Assembly: GCA_905116865.2 (NCBI GenBank)
Contig: CAJHNH020008449.1
Location: 32,501-96,500, forward strand
Origin: Candidula unifasciata
Lineage: Eukaryota > Mollusca > Gastropoda > Stylommatophora > Geomitridae
Reading direction: 5' to 3'
Length of the DNA: 64,000 nucleotides
The translations under genes were made by a program, and so were the position numbers. Below, one piece after another: positions 1-10,479 of the stretch (within the stretch, counting starts at the first letter, position 1; each line of letters begins with the position of its first letter). The notes under the pieces are model-generated. The model ran no database searches. It was given only the letters and a program-made list of their open reading frames with translations, and was not told where the DNA came from.

Positions 1-360
1 ACGTATGAGTGGTGGACTTTGTTGGAGGGTGTAGACGTATGAGTGGGGGACTTAGTTGGAGGGTAGAGACGTATGAGTGGTGGACTTTGTTGGAGCGTGG
101 AGACGTATGAGTGGTAAACTTTGTTGGAGGGTGGAGACGTATGAGTGGTGGACTTTGTTGAAGGATGGAGACGTATGAGTGGTGGACTTTGTTGAAGGAT
201 GGAGACGTATGAGTGGTGGACTTTGTTGGAGGGTAGAGACGTATGAGTGGTGGACTTTGTTGAAGGGTGGAGACGTATAAGTGGTGGACTTTGTTGGAGG
301 GTGGAGACGTATGAGTGGTGGACTTTGTTGTAGGGCGGAGACGTTTGAGTTGTGAACTTT
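1..360. repeat. 34-bp minisatellite, about 10 copies, running off the left edge
   Basis: Seen directly: a head-to-tail unit of 34 bp whose core reads acgtatgagtggtggact followed by ttgttggagggtg. Copies differ by a few substitutions and the last ones (from about 310) are the most diverged. The array starts at base 1, so its true length is unknown. The period is not a multiple of three, so it does not encode a repeated peptide. Confidence 0.95.
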
Positions 361-368
361 ATTTGTGA

Positions 369-911
369 CACTCTTGCAGGGCTCTCCGGTGGGACCATCT
401 TGCAGGGCTCTCCGGTGGGACCATCATGCGGGGCTCTCTAGTAGGACTATATTGCATGGCTCTCCAGTGGTACCATCTTGCAGGGCTCTCCAGTGGGACC
501 ATCTTGCAGGCTCTCCAGTGGACTATCTTGCAGGGCTCTCCGGTGGGACCATCTTGCGGGGCTTTCCTGTGGGACCATCTTGCGGGGCTCTCCAATGAGA
601 CCATCTTGCAGGGTTCTCTAGTGGGACCATCTTGCAGGGCTCTCCAGTGAGACTATCTTGCAGGGTTCTCTAGTGCCACCATCTTGCAGGGCTCTCCAGT
701 GGGACAGTCTTGCAGGGTTCTCTAGTGGGACCATCTTGCAGGGCTCTCCAGTGAGACCATCTTGCAGGGTTCTCTAGTGAGACCATTTTGCAGGGCTCTC
801 CAGTGAGACCATCTTGCAGGGCTCTCCAGTGGACCATCTTGCAGGGTTCTCCAGTGGTACCATCTTGCAGGGCTATCCAGTGGGACCATCTTGCAGGGCT
901 ATCCGGTGGGA
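369..911. repeat. 26-bp minisatellite, about 21 copies
   Basis: Tandem unit of 26 bp built on ttgcagggctctccagtg followed by ggaccatc. It lies only a few bases after the 34-bp array but is unrelated to it. Common variants are ctccggtg, ctccagtg and ctctagtg. Short ORFs on both strands (MVSLESPARW-type peptides and their complements) are products of the repeat and not genes. Confidence 0.95.
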
Positions 912-1016
912 CCCGATGTATTCTCTCTGACTAGAACAGTCTGGGCAATGTTTAATCACCGCCTGCTCTAGAAATACAGTCGGCGTGGTTTAATTTATCC
1001 TCTATTTTTGTTTATT

Positions 1017-1394
1017 TGACGGAGCAACACCATGGCACACGGGGGTAACCCATAAATGCTCCGTTCTACTTCTAACTCAAGCCTGAGTCTGAAGAATCTC
1101 AGCGCAGTGCACGAACTCTGTAGCACCGGCGAGGATACTGAAATAGGTTGGGTCGATTTTTAACTCTAAATTTTGCCCGGGCAGCGCCTTTAGGCTACTC
1201 TTTTCAATTCCCAACTGCCAAGGAATTTTTTTTTACGTGCGCAAGAATACACACGGGCGTCTGATCTTAATACCTAGAGACCAGGGGGAAGTTATTAGAA
1301 GTCCACGTGAAAAATATCCAGTTTTCAATGGGGCTTGAACCCAGGACCCCCAGCAGTCGAGGCGGAAACCATACCTCAAGACCACTCACTTTCT
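1017..1394 (-). mobile_element. SINE family H, near full length
   Basis: Read on the minus strand, this starts with a tRNA-like head (B-box-like gggttcaagcccc), continues through a body containing cacgtggacttct and ends in a region with ggagcatttatgggttac. The same order of blocks recurs at 9424-9760, 11490-12140 and 54090-54310, which defines it as an interspersed family. At about 378 bp this is one of the longest copies. The tRNA origin is inferred from the box motif and the head position. Confidence 0.75.
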
Positions 1395-3217
1395 GTAGTC
1401 TGCTTTTGTGCACTATAACCACATGGTGACGAGTCAGCTGCACCCATGCTTCTAAAGTGTCCGGAAAGGTAAACAGTCCCTTATTTTGATCTATACCTTT
1501 ATCTGGTAAAATATTCATTTCTAGACCTTCTAGTTGCTTTGATAAATCTTCATTTTCAAACTTGCAACTGTAGGTTGGCGAATTCTGGTATTTTATTTAA
1601 AAATTCCTGTAAACCAGTTTACTCCTTGTACATGAATACAGGGAACTTCTTTCCTAGTGACGCTAAGCGTAGTTTGAAGCGGGCATTTTCTGCCTGACTG
1701 CCTAGAAGAACAGATGTTCTTAACTGTGCCTCGTACATCTATGCTTTGAGGAGGCGGCCTTTGGTGTCTACGACATTTCCTAAGCTTGGGTAAGTTGATT
1801 ATAGTTTACGAGTACCATAATTGATGTCTTTTTAAAGTTGGCTACTGCTGCAGAGAAGGCAGAGTTAGCTATGTGATCGCACAGAGTTCGACCGTTCCTG
1901 ATGTCCAGAGATTGGGCTCCGAACTTTAAACCTTTCCCTGCGTAGACTAAATAGTTTGTACTCTACATAACCCACACCATTTGTAAAGATATTAAACCCT
2001 ACAAGTAATTATTCTATAACTAAACGTAGGATTTGTATCGACTAATAGACACAGGTAAACTGGGTCATCTTTGGCCGGCTTGTTGCTGTGACAAAAGCAG
2101 CTTGGCGCTCTGGGTCAAAGGTTAATTTTAGCACAACAAAGTGTGTACGGTAAACAGACGGGGAATGGTATGAAAAATATATATATGAGAGAGAGAGATG
2201 GGATGTGTGTCTACAAGTACGGGTGGACGAGGAGAGTTGATGTTCTCTAGTTTATAGTCTTTTTGTCTCCACTTTGGCACTCATCTCCTGTCGCTGTTAC
2301 TAACTGAACAATAGAGATGATATGTAGAGACTTACACTGTCTCATTATCCCCAGAGCTGTCCTCTGAATGATTACTAATGTGGATGTCGATAAACTGAGC
2401 TTGACATGTAACCCCTGAGATGACTGCTAATTCTGGGTTCCTTCTTGATACAGGATGATATCTCTTTGGAGGCCAGGCAGTGAATCAGCAGTCCACAAAA
2501 CCACCTACAAGGAAGTCACCTATGTCTAAGCCAGTGGTGGGCATCAGATGGTGAACCTAACTGTGGTCATCAAGTAATGAAATCCTCCAGTTGGTCTACA
2601 GACAACATTATGGGTATTGTACCTCCATCATCAATTATCCGGCAGTTTGTTTGTGCCTCAAGTGTTTGACTGGGTACCTGAGATCCTCTCCAGGAGCTTG
2701 GGTGTATCTCCAGTGTTCGAGTGTTTAGTGTGGGACTGTCTTGAACATAACAGAGTGACTGAACTTCCGGCCAGTTCAAGAAACCAGGGATTCAGATAAG
2801 TGTGGGCGATCATGGGTTTATTGCCAGGCTTCACTATTAAATGTTCACATTCATCATAAGGATGATGTAGGCAGACTCTGGAACATTCATACACGTGCAG
2901 TCAGATCTAGTTGAAGTTTTGGTCCTTCATATCACTCTGGGTTCTTGAAGTTCTTTGCTGATTCTTATATAATGTATGTGTTACACTTATTACAGTATTT
3001 CTAAAGTTTCACTATTGACTGGAGTGTCACACATTCATTGTTCTTAGATGTCTAGAATACATGTACAATTAATGATATGTATCTGTGTTAAAATGGTTAT
3101 GATGGTATGCTATCATAACCTGGGGGCTTTCTTTTTATAGTAGTGGGGATGTCCAGCTAAGTGTGCCTAGGAATATTATATATTTTGTAGTGCCTAAACT
3201 TGAGTTGCCCTACTCCT
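1395..3217. other. Unassigned sequence
   Basis: No repeat shared with the rest of the window and no convincing coding signal were recognised. ORFs of 60-78 codons on both strands around 2570-2894 overlap one another and show no recognisable motif. A short TA/GA run sits at about 2178-2200. Confidence 0.5.
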
Positions 3218-3297
3218 GAAATAAGTTGAGCGTATATTGGCCACGGGGCATTCCTTAGACCAATATGAGCCAACGACTCAACATAATTATTTCAGAG
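3218..3297. repeat. Imperfect inverted repeat (hairpin)
   Basis: ctgaaataagttgag near 3215 and its near complement ending ttatttcag near 3296 flank a second pair, tattgg and ccaatat. The arms could form a stem of roughly 25 bp with interruptions. It may be the remnant of a small palindromic element. No target duplication was identified. Confidence 0.4.
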
Positions 3298-3349
3298 TGC
3301 TGTTGGTTCTTAAGGAGAAATCCTTAAATCAGGCACGCGACAGGAGTGA

Positions 3350-3893
3350 TATGTGACAGAGGGTCTTGTCATTATACTCAAGGGGCATGGGAGTCTTTTC
3401 ATATACTCAAGGGGGCATGAGGATCTTGTCATATACTCAAGGGGGCATGGGAGTCCTGTCATACATTCAAGGGGGCATTGGGGTCTTGTCATATACTCAA
3501 GGGGGCATGGGGATCTTGTCATATACTCAAGGGGGCATGGGGGTCTTGTCATATACTCAAGGGGCATGGGGGTCTTGTCATATACTCAAGGGGCATGGGG
3601 GTTTTGTCATATACTCAAGGGGGCATGGGGGTCTTGTCATATACTCAAGGAACATGGGGGTTTTGTCATATACTCAAGGGGCATGGGGGTTTTGTCATAT
3701 AATCAAGGGGCATGGGGGTCTTTTCATATACTCAAGGGGCATGGGGGTTTTGTCATATACTCAAGAGGGAATGGGGGTCTTGTCATATACTCAAGGGGCA
3801 TGGGGGTTTTGTCATATACCCAAGGGGCATGGGGGTTTTGTCATATACTCAAGGGGCATGGGGGTCTTATACTCCAGGGGCATAGGGGTTTTG
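3350..3893. repeat. 29/30-bp minisatellite, about 18 copies
   Basis: Unit tcttgtcatatactcaag followed by a G run and gcatgggg. Copies are 29 or 30 bp depending on four or five Gs, so the reading frame slips along the array. The ORFs of 85, 183 and 200 codons here (SYTQGGMG/VIYSRGHG peptides) are translations of the array in shifting frames. Confidence 0.95.
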
Positions 3894-4140
3894 TTATATT
3901 TTAAAGAACCAGTTAGATTAGATTTACTGAAAAGCGTCAAGTTAGCACAAAAAGCGGGACTTACCTGAATTCTCTGTAGTGTGAGCAGGAAGTTGGAAAT
4001 GTTGTGGCGAGTTGACAGGTCGTCTTCTATTGGTTTGGCGTGATCGCGTGACCCCCGGTCTTTATGGCGACCCAGACTGACGCTTCGGCGTTCTCGGTGT
4101 GTCATTATTACGTCATAGGTGAATTCTCTTCTGCAATAAA

Positions 4141-4250
4141 AATAATACTAGTAACAGTAATAATAATAATGATGATGATGATAAAAATAATAATAATAAT
4201 AATAATAAAAAATAAAAATAATAATTATTATTATTATTATAAAAATAATA
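4141..4250. repeat. Imperfect AAT/ATG microsatellite
   Basis: Runs of aat, atg and att with interruptions. It directly abuts the left end of a MITE at 4253, so the MITE sits between two different trinucleotide arrays. Confidence 0.9.
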
Positions 4251-4252
4251 TG

Positions 4253-4440
4253 GGTTTTTTGTTTGTTTGTTTAGCGACTACATCTCCTGTGGTTTAGGGA
4301 CAATTATATTTTATTTATAGGGAAGTTATGGTTAGTGTTAAATAAATGGTGACTACTACCAACCCTAACCACCCCCTCCCTCCTATAATATGGGATGTAT
4401 CTAAATCATGATTGACGTACTCGTTAAACAGAAAAGAACC
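4253..4440. mobile_element. Palindromic MITE family K, copy 1
   Basis: The left end (ggttttttgtttg, ttagcgac, acatc) is the imperfect reverse complement of the right end (gttaaacagaaaagaacc). The interior atggttagtgttaaataaatg is shared with the copy at 63165-63334. It has no coding capacity. It lies between an AAT array on the left and the AGT array on the right. No clear target duplication is visible for this copy. Confidence 0.75.
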
Positions 4441-4842
<402 letters not shown>

Positions 4843-5040
4843 GCAGTGACATTGCAAGGTTAGGTTCTGCGCTAAACTTTCCACTACCTCATACACTCAT
4901 GCACACATACACACCCAAACCACTCACATACACGCACGCGTGCTCACACACATAATAAAGTAAATGTTTCTAGGTTAATGTTTATAAGATTTAGGGTTAG
5001 GAAGATGAATCACCTTCTACGGTTATATCAGGAATACTTT

Positions 5041-5361
5041 CTAGTGTTTAATATCGTAATATCTTTTCAAAGACTCTGGGGTCACTAGTTTTTGTTGAGA
5101 GACAGCGTTTTCAAGTGCTCTGATGTCGGCGGGATTTTTTAATATCCTAAAATCTTCGATAATGTTATCACTGAATAAGTTGACACCCCTGTTAAGTACA
5201 ATTGTTATGGCCTGGGGAGAATGAGGCACCTGGGTGTAACCAGATGGTTTGGCCGGCTTATTACACTCAGAGGAAAAGCAAGACAGACATTTAGCCAGAT
5301 TGTGACCGGTACCAGCAGTGCTGGAACTCTGCGCTGGCTGCTGAAGATGAGGACAGAGCAT
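5041..5361 (-). CDS. Unassigned 106-codon ORF, possible exon or old element fragment
   Basis: The frame is free of simple repeats and is open from about 5457 down to a stop at 5041, with the first ATG at 5361. The product would be about 106 residues. It carries CMLC near the start of the open frame and CLSCFSSEC further on, and a polar C-terminus ending RYYDIKH. No family is recognised. There is no polyadenylation signal, splice evidence or neighbouring gene to support it. It is the only ORF in the first 20 kb that is not obviously a repeat product. It could equally be a chance frame or part of an unrecognised transposon, so confidence that it is a gene is low. Confidence 0.2.
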   Translation of the reverse strand: MLCPHLQQPAQSSSTAGTGHNLAKCLSCFSSECNKPAKPSGYTQVPHSPQAITIVLNRGVNLFSDNIIEDFRILKNPADIRALENAVSQQKLVTPESLKRYYDIKH

Positions 5362-5567
5362 GCATGGAAATGCCCCAAGTGCTGAGATGTAAATTCTTGA
5401 CTCAACGCAACCTGTTAAGTAGAAACTGTTAAGTAGGGCTATGTGAGGGTGCCACCTCTAAACAACTTGTAAGGTCTCTAACTTATGGTCAAAATATCCT
5501 AGATTTCAGCATTGCTAATTCTTCCAACCTCCCACTCTTTTTCTCCTGGAGACATTTCAAGCCACCA

Positions 5568-5745
5568 GGACATAACACCGAACAATAAACAGCCGGTGGC
5601 AGAAATGGTCACCATTCGGATGAGGAACATCCGCGTACAGGTCCCCAAAACCCCGTTCAACACATAGGTTAGGGCTCTTGGTCACAACCAGTGTGAGGCT
5701 TCAAAATAACGAAACAGTCGTCCCACCTGGGGACGGAGAAGTATG
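5568..5745 (-). mobile_element. Interspersed repeat family A, diverged copy
   Basis: Plus-strand landmarks are caccaggacat, aataaacagccggtgg, gatgagga, accccgttca and gtcccacctggggac. This is the most diverged of three adjacent copies. Strand is given as minus because family A carries a ggtaggtagg run at its plus-strand left end, which on the minus strand would be a TACC-type 3' tail; that orientation is inferred. Confidence 0.7.
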
Positions 5746-5800
5746 CTTAGCAATTACTTCTTGAAAGTAAGTAGCCAACAACTTACTGCTAGAGAGGTAG

Positions 5801-6019
5801 GTAAGGTGTACCCCACCAGGACATCACACTAGCGATAAATACCCGGTGACATAAATTGCCACCGTTTTGATGGGGATCACCCGTGGTGATGTTCCGGAAA
5901 CCCCGTTAAGCCGTTAGGCGATATTTAAGGCCCGGTTATATTTAGGGCCCCCGGCAAAAGCCAGGGTGGGGCTTCAAAAAAAAAAAAAACTAAAAATTGC
6001 ATCCCACATAAGGACGATG
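5801..6019 (-). mobile_element. Interspersed repeat family A copy
   Basis: Begins gtaggtaaggtgtacccc and contains caccaggacatcacac, ataaatacccggtgacat, aaccccgtt, gccagggtggggcttcaa and gcatcccac. Same orientation as its two neighbours. An A13 run follows ggggcttc. Confidence 0.85.
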
Positions 6020-6034
6020 TAAAACATTAGGAAA

Positions 6035-6273
6035 GAAGGTAGGTAGGTAGGTAGTTGTACACCACCAGGACATCACACAAGCGATAAACACCCGGTGACA
6101 CAAAGTGCCACAATGCGGATGGCGATCACCCGTACAGAGGTCCCAGAAACCCCTTTCAGCCGTTAGGTCATAACTATGGCTAAGCCATATTTATGGCCCG
6201 GCTATATTCAGGGCCCCCGGCAAAAGCCAGGGTGGGGCTTCAAAATAAAAAATAATAATTGCATCCCACTAGG
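6035..6273 (-). mobile_element. Interspersed repeat family A copy
   Basis: Begins with ggtaggtaggtaggtag, the best view of the simple-repeat end of the family, and ends gcatcccactaggggacgac. The internal duplication atggccc/atggctaag makes it slightly longer than the 5801 copy. It has no coding capacity. Confidence 0.88.
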
Positions 6274-6807
6274 GGACGACTTCTTATATTTTATTATGAA
6301 AGAAAAAAAAAGAAGATAATATAACATTAAATATATTGTTCATTAACATGTGTGCGCGTTCTCTCTTCTCCCTCCCTCCCATTCTCTCCACATGCAGCAG
6401 ATTGTAGAACGATTACCTGAGCCACAACCTGCGACATGCGCCTTCTTTGTCTTGTCAATAAACAAACTGTGACATGCCGCCTTGCCAAGTTCTCACGATA
6501 AAATCACTTGCAATATAATCCAGCTGCTGTTGCGTCGGTTGCCTCCCTTCCTTTCTTGTATCTATCTACCACAGCGGATGGACAGATCGATCGTAGAGTT
6601 CGGAGCGTTTTGTAAAGAGGAATAGAAATCGTATTAAGGAAAGTAGCCTTCAGTGTCGCTGCTGATATTATGGAGACAGATCTATGGTAAGGAGAAGTAT
6701 CCGAGGCTGATACAGTGCGAAGCGGCTTGACCGGGAAAATATAATTTTAACTTGTAGCACATCGTTTATTTCTACAGACGCGCCTACCCAAGTCCCCACG
6801 TCAGCTT
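6274..6807. other. Unassigned sequence
   Basis: About 530 bp without a recognised repeat or coding signal. There is a short A-rich run at 6301-6325. Confidence 0.5.
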
Positions 6808-7166
6808 CTTCCTCTTCTCAAAGCCCAGTCGTGTAGCGTTGGTAGTCATGTCCATCCACAACCTTCTGTCTCGTGTATTTTTAATCAACTCTTGACACAT
6901 ATGATTCTCCATGCCATGATGTCAAACTGTCCAGCATCATTTCTTTCGGTGCCCCTCTGCCTCTCCTCCCTTCCAACTTCCCTAGTGTCACGATAAACTC
7001 TAGTTGTCTCCTTTTCATCAGTTGACCAAAGAATGTAGATTGTCTCTTTCTGATGTGGGCAATCAGTTCTCTTCGTGAGTCAGTTTCTTTCAAGACGTCT
7101 GCATTGTTCGTTTTATCTGTCCATGGTATTCTCATCATTCGCCTATCCATGTAAGCAGGCATACAC
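6808..7166 (-). mobile_element. Non-LTR retrotransposon 3' end (reverse transcriptase C-terminal region), copy 1
   Basis: The minus strand reads RIPWTDKTNNADVLKETD, then a basic segment, FFGQLMKRRQLE, and GKLEGRRGRGAPKEM over about 85 codons. This R-I-P-W-T, F-G-x-hydrophobic-x-R and G-K-x-x-G-(K/R)-R-x-R-G order is typical of the end of the reverse transcriptase ORF in animal LINEs. The frame stops soon after, and non-coding sequence runs to a CTT-rich end (a GAA tail on the minus strand). The 5' end is truncated. Related copies lie at 37276-37600 and 47655-47972. Confidence 0.8.
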
Positions 7167-7357
7167 AAATAACCAGATTATTGGCGCCGGAAACTGAGGG
7201 TTCCGGTATCTAGGGCTCCCCCAAAACATGGAGATGAGCCTAAGCCGCTGGACAATTTGTAAAGGGACTAAGTCCTGGCTAGCTTAAGTGAGCCATGGAT
7301 AAGTTCTCCAGTCCCTGCCCACCCAAGTATAGAAGTTGTTTACCAAGTGTTCGTTTA

Positions 7358-7592
7358 TAATGGTTAGTTGCGTATTTTTTACAGGACGTTGCAGAACCAA
7401 CCACAACAGCCCCTGGCTGTTGTGTGGTTTTTCTAGGCAAATTTACGTCCAGTATTTTGCCATTGCCCCTGGACGGTCGGCTTTCTTGATACCACTGAAC
7501 AAACTAACGCAAGGCGCATGGCCCGTAGCTGGGATCGAACCCGGCCTCCCGGCATTACGAAGTATTCGCATCGACTTAACCACAGAGCCGAC
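7358..7592 (-). mobile_element. SINE family B copy
   Basis: On the minus strand it begins gtcggctctgtggttaag, has the B box gggttcgatccc, then gtatcaagaaagccgac, ggcaaaatactgga and cacacaacagcc, and ends with taaaaaatacgcaactaac. It is a tRNA-derived SINE by its B box at about 50 bp from the start. The short ORFs on both strands are shadows. Confidence 0.85.
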
Positions 7593-7649
7593 GTTTGTTA
7601 ATATAATGTATGTTTTTTCAAACATTATTTTTACGTGTCAATCGTATTA

Positions 7650-7651
7650 AA

Positions 7652-7714
<63 letters not shown>
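7650..7714. repeat. AAT microsatellite
   Basis: About 20 nearly perfect aat units. Confidence 0.95.
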
Positions 7715-7716
<2 letters not shown>

Positions 7717-8412
7717 CGGAAAAAACCCTTTTAAGTCCTTTTTTTTAACGACAAGCTTGTTGGGCGGAGGAGTAGTAGGTTTTACACCCCCCGCCCTCCT
7801 TTTTTTCCCCTCCTTCTTTCCACCCCCAAAGGGAACTCGGAAAACACGCAGGGAATTCCACTAACAAGACACCGTTATTTTTGTTTCATTTTCATGTGCG
7901 ATTATTAACAAGCAAAATGGAATAGAACGAACACTTTAGATCGTAGTAAAGCATTCCTCAATCATTCGGCCATTACAATGCCAGAACGAAATCAAGCGTG
8001 CTGTAACATTCAGCCAGCTATCACCCAATTCTCCCAGACAGACTTGCTGTGACATCTCCTGACAAAAAAGGTGACACAAAGTGACTACCTCAGACATCCT
8101 AGCAATGTATTCTCTTCACTTTCAGGGACAGACACGTAGGTTCACTGGTTCAGTAAAGTACACGTGTCAAAAAATGTCACAACAGGCCGCCTCTTGTGTC
8201 TGTTGTCAAACCAGTGTCACAGTTTTCCGCTGTATAATCACTTACCATACATACAGCGGTGACAGTTACTTGTTTCCATTAGCATAATAGAAAGAAAAAA
8301 AAATGTGCCACTGTGTCTTTTTTCGGCGTCAGCGTATTTTCCTCACCTCTTGGATTTGCTGGAATTTAATTCTCTCCTTAAGCTTCATATTAGTTACTCT
8401 CTACTACTTAAC
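7715..8412. other. Unassigned sequence
   Basis: No recognised repeat or gene. There are homopolymer T and C runs at about 7739-7830. Confidence 0.5.
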
Positions 8413-8519
8413 AGTTCTTCTTCTTCTTCTTCTTCTTCTTCTTCTTCTTCTTCTTCTTCTTCTTCTTCTTCTTCTTCTTCTTCTTCCTCCTCCTCATTCC
8501 CCTCCTCCTCCACACACAG

Positions 8520-8590
<71 letters not shown>
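8413..8590. repeat. Compound CTT, CA and TA microsatellite
   Basis: About 25 ctt/ttc units (8413-8487), then CCT and CA runs, then about 30 ta units broken once by ctata near 8566. It generates poly-Ser/IYIY and poly-Glu ORFs on both strands, which are not genes. Confidence 0.97.
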
Positions 8591-8598
<8 letters not shown>

Positions 8599-8671
8599 TC
8601 CATGCTTTCTGGCACAACACATCTAATTTTATTAAACGTCCTATTAGTAGCCTTTAACGATATTCTTGATA

Positions 8672-8924
8672 TGGGGCAGTGTGCTTTAAACACTGGTGGA
8701 AAGTTTTCGTTGTTTATCCACTTCTGCATTTTGGCTGTGTTCCACAACTTGATTTTTACGTGCAAATCCGTTGTACAGCTATGGAATATTTGTATGCAGA
8801 CTGTTGATTTCTGGCCTCTCAGGCAGATGCACTCCGACTTGGGAAGAAAAGCCTCTTAGTCGCCTTTTACGACATGCTTGTCAAGAGGCAGCTGGTTTTT
8901 ATTTTTCTCCCACAAAGAGACGTT
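8672..8924 (-). mobile_element. Retroposon family D, diverged copy
   Basis: Plus-strand landmarks are ggaaagtttt, ccacttctgcatt, tgcaaatccgttgtacag, ttgtatgcagactgttg, cagatgcactccgactt and ttttacgacatgcttg. It lies 30 bp from a second copy in the same orientation. The element's sense strand is taken as minus from the GAA-tail orientation of the complete copy at 56503. Confidence 0.8.
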
Positions 8925-8953
8925 AGAATTCATATTGGTACTGCTTTTTTTCT

Positions 8954-9226
8954 TCTTCGCGTTCACTTCCTGTAAACTTCCGCGGAAGTTCTGGCTGTTC
9001 ATCCAACTCTGGATTCAGTCGTCCCCACGCTGGTGTTCGGTTATCCTTTTTACAGAGTTGGCTTTTTCGTTCGCAGACTGTCGGTCCCCTGCCCCTTCGG
9101 CAGATGCACTCCGACTTCGAAGGAAGCTCCTATTTTGTCGACTCTTAGGACATGATTATTGGGGAGGCAGGTAGTCTGTTCTTGCTTTCCCCACAATAGG
9201 GCCCGGGGACCCACCCTGGGAAGTTT
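8954..9226 (-). mobile_element. Retroposon family D copy
   Basis: Starts cttcttcgcgttcac, runs through gcagatgcactccgactt, gtcgactcttaggacatg, ggggaggcag and cccacaatagggccc, and ends at gacccaccctggg. It covers nearly the whole element. Confidence 0.87.
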
Positions 9227-9423
9227 GCTACCGTGTCAGATTCTGCTAACGGATTCGGACAGATGAGGACATTAGGGAGGATACCAGCCATACCCTGGAA
9301 CAGGACATGCACCCTGAAAACGTAATCACTCTTTCAGCATCAATAGCGCAATGGGCATATCTTGCCCGACTCTAGATTAGTATAAACCAGTGGGCGTGGC
9401 CTTGATCTGCGATGTTTAGGTTC

Positions 9424-9760
9424 AGGTTTAAACAACGGATCAACTTCATGGCAGAAGGGTAGTAACCCGTATGTGCTCCGTTCTACTTCTAACTCAATTT
9501 TGGATCTAACAATTCTCAGCGCAGTGCACGAACTCCGTAGAGCCGAACTTTAAAATTTGCCCATTAGGGCTACTCTTTTCAAATTCCAACTGCCAACCTA
9601 ATTTTTTTTGGGCGTGCGTAACAATACACACGGGCGTCCGATCGTACTACCCAGAGACTAGGGACATTACTAGAAGTCCACGTGAAAAAAATCATAGCGT
9701 TCACCAAGGCCCAAATCCAGGACTTCCAGCACTCGGGGCGGACGACATGCCTCATCCACA
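9424..9760 (-). mobile_element. SINE family H copy
   Basis: Plus-strand blocks aacaacggatcaac, gtgctccgttctacttct, ctcagcgcagtgcacgaac, cgtgcgtaacaatacacac, tagaagtccacgtgaaaa and actcggggcggac match the copy at 1017-1394, with a short internal deletion. The tRNA-like head at the right is decayed. Confidence 0.8.
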
Positions 9761-9916
9761 TTTGGATTAACGGGTAAATAGATGATGTGGTCAACAAGTG
9801 GAACGCCAATGAAATAATCAAACGATGGTTACCGGAAAAGGGGGAAAAGGAAAAGACGACTAAGAGGAGGGAAAAAATGAGGGGGATTAGAAGGAGTGAG
9901 TAAATGACATTTAGCC

Positions 9917-10092
9917 CCTTCAGGACCGCACTAGTGATAAACACCCAGTGACAAAAAATGCCACCATTCGGATGAGAATTCCCGGTTGAAAGCCCCGTAA
10001 ACCCCGTTCAGTCGTTAGGTTATATTAAAGCACCCGATGACAGCCAGGGTAAGGCTTAAGGAAACAAAAGTGCGTCCCACGTTGTGGCGGAG
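9917..10092 (-). mobile_element. Interspersed repeat family A, short copy
   Basis: Contains gataaacacccagtgacaaa, gccaccattcggatgag, accccgttcagtcgttagg and gacagccagggtaaggctt. The simple-repeat end is missing. Confidence 0.75.
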
Positions 10093-10137
10093 TTGTAGGA
10101 TGAGAAGGGAAACATAATCTGGGTAAATTACTTATAA

Positions 10138-10236
10138 AAAGTTAGTTGCGTATCCTTGACAGGACATTTCAGAACCAACCCTCGCATTTTTTTGGCGGTT
10201 GTGCTTTTCTATACAAATTTACGTCCAGTAGTTTGC
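10138..10236 (-). mobile_element. SINE family B, 3' fragment
   Basis: gttagttgcgtatccttgac through acaaatttacgtccagta is the 3' half of family B in reverse. It faces the next, forward copy, making a head-to-head pair with no head of its own. Confidence 0.75.
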
Positions 10237-10238
10237 CA

Positions 10239-10476
10239 CTGTCGGCTCTGTGGCTAAGTCGAAGCGAACGCTTCGTAATGCCGGGATTCCGGGTTCGATC
10301 CTAGCTGCGGGCCATGCGTCTTGTGTTGGTTTCGACAGTGGTATCAAGAAAGCCGACCGTCCAGGAAGCAATGGCAAACTACTGGACGTATATTTGCCTA
10401 GAAAATCCACACAACAGCTAGGTGGCTGTTGGGGTTGGTTCTGCAACGTCCTGTAAAGGATATCTAACTAACCTTT
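10239..10476 (+). mobile_element. SINE family B, full copy
   Basis: Begins ctgtcggctctgtggctaag (A-box region), has B box gggttcgatcct, then gtggtatcaagaaagccgac, aatggcaaactactggacgt and cacacaacagc, and ends ggatatctaactaacc. Length is about 238 bp. Confidence 0.88.
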
Positions 10477-10479
10477 AAG

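Noticed and set aside
3353..3968. 183- and 200-codon ORFs with a repeated SYTQGGMG-like peptide, resembling a repeat protein
   Set aside because: The units alternate between 29 and 30 bp, so the encoded peptide changes frame along the array; no codon-level conservation.
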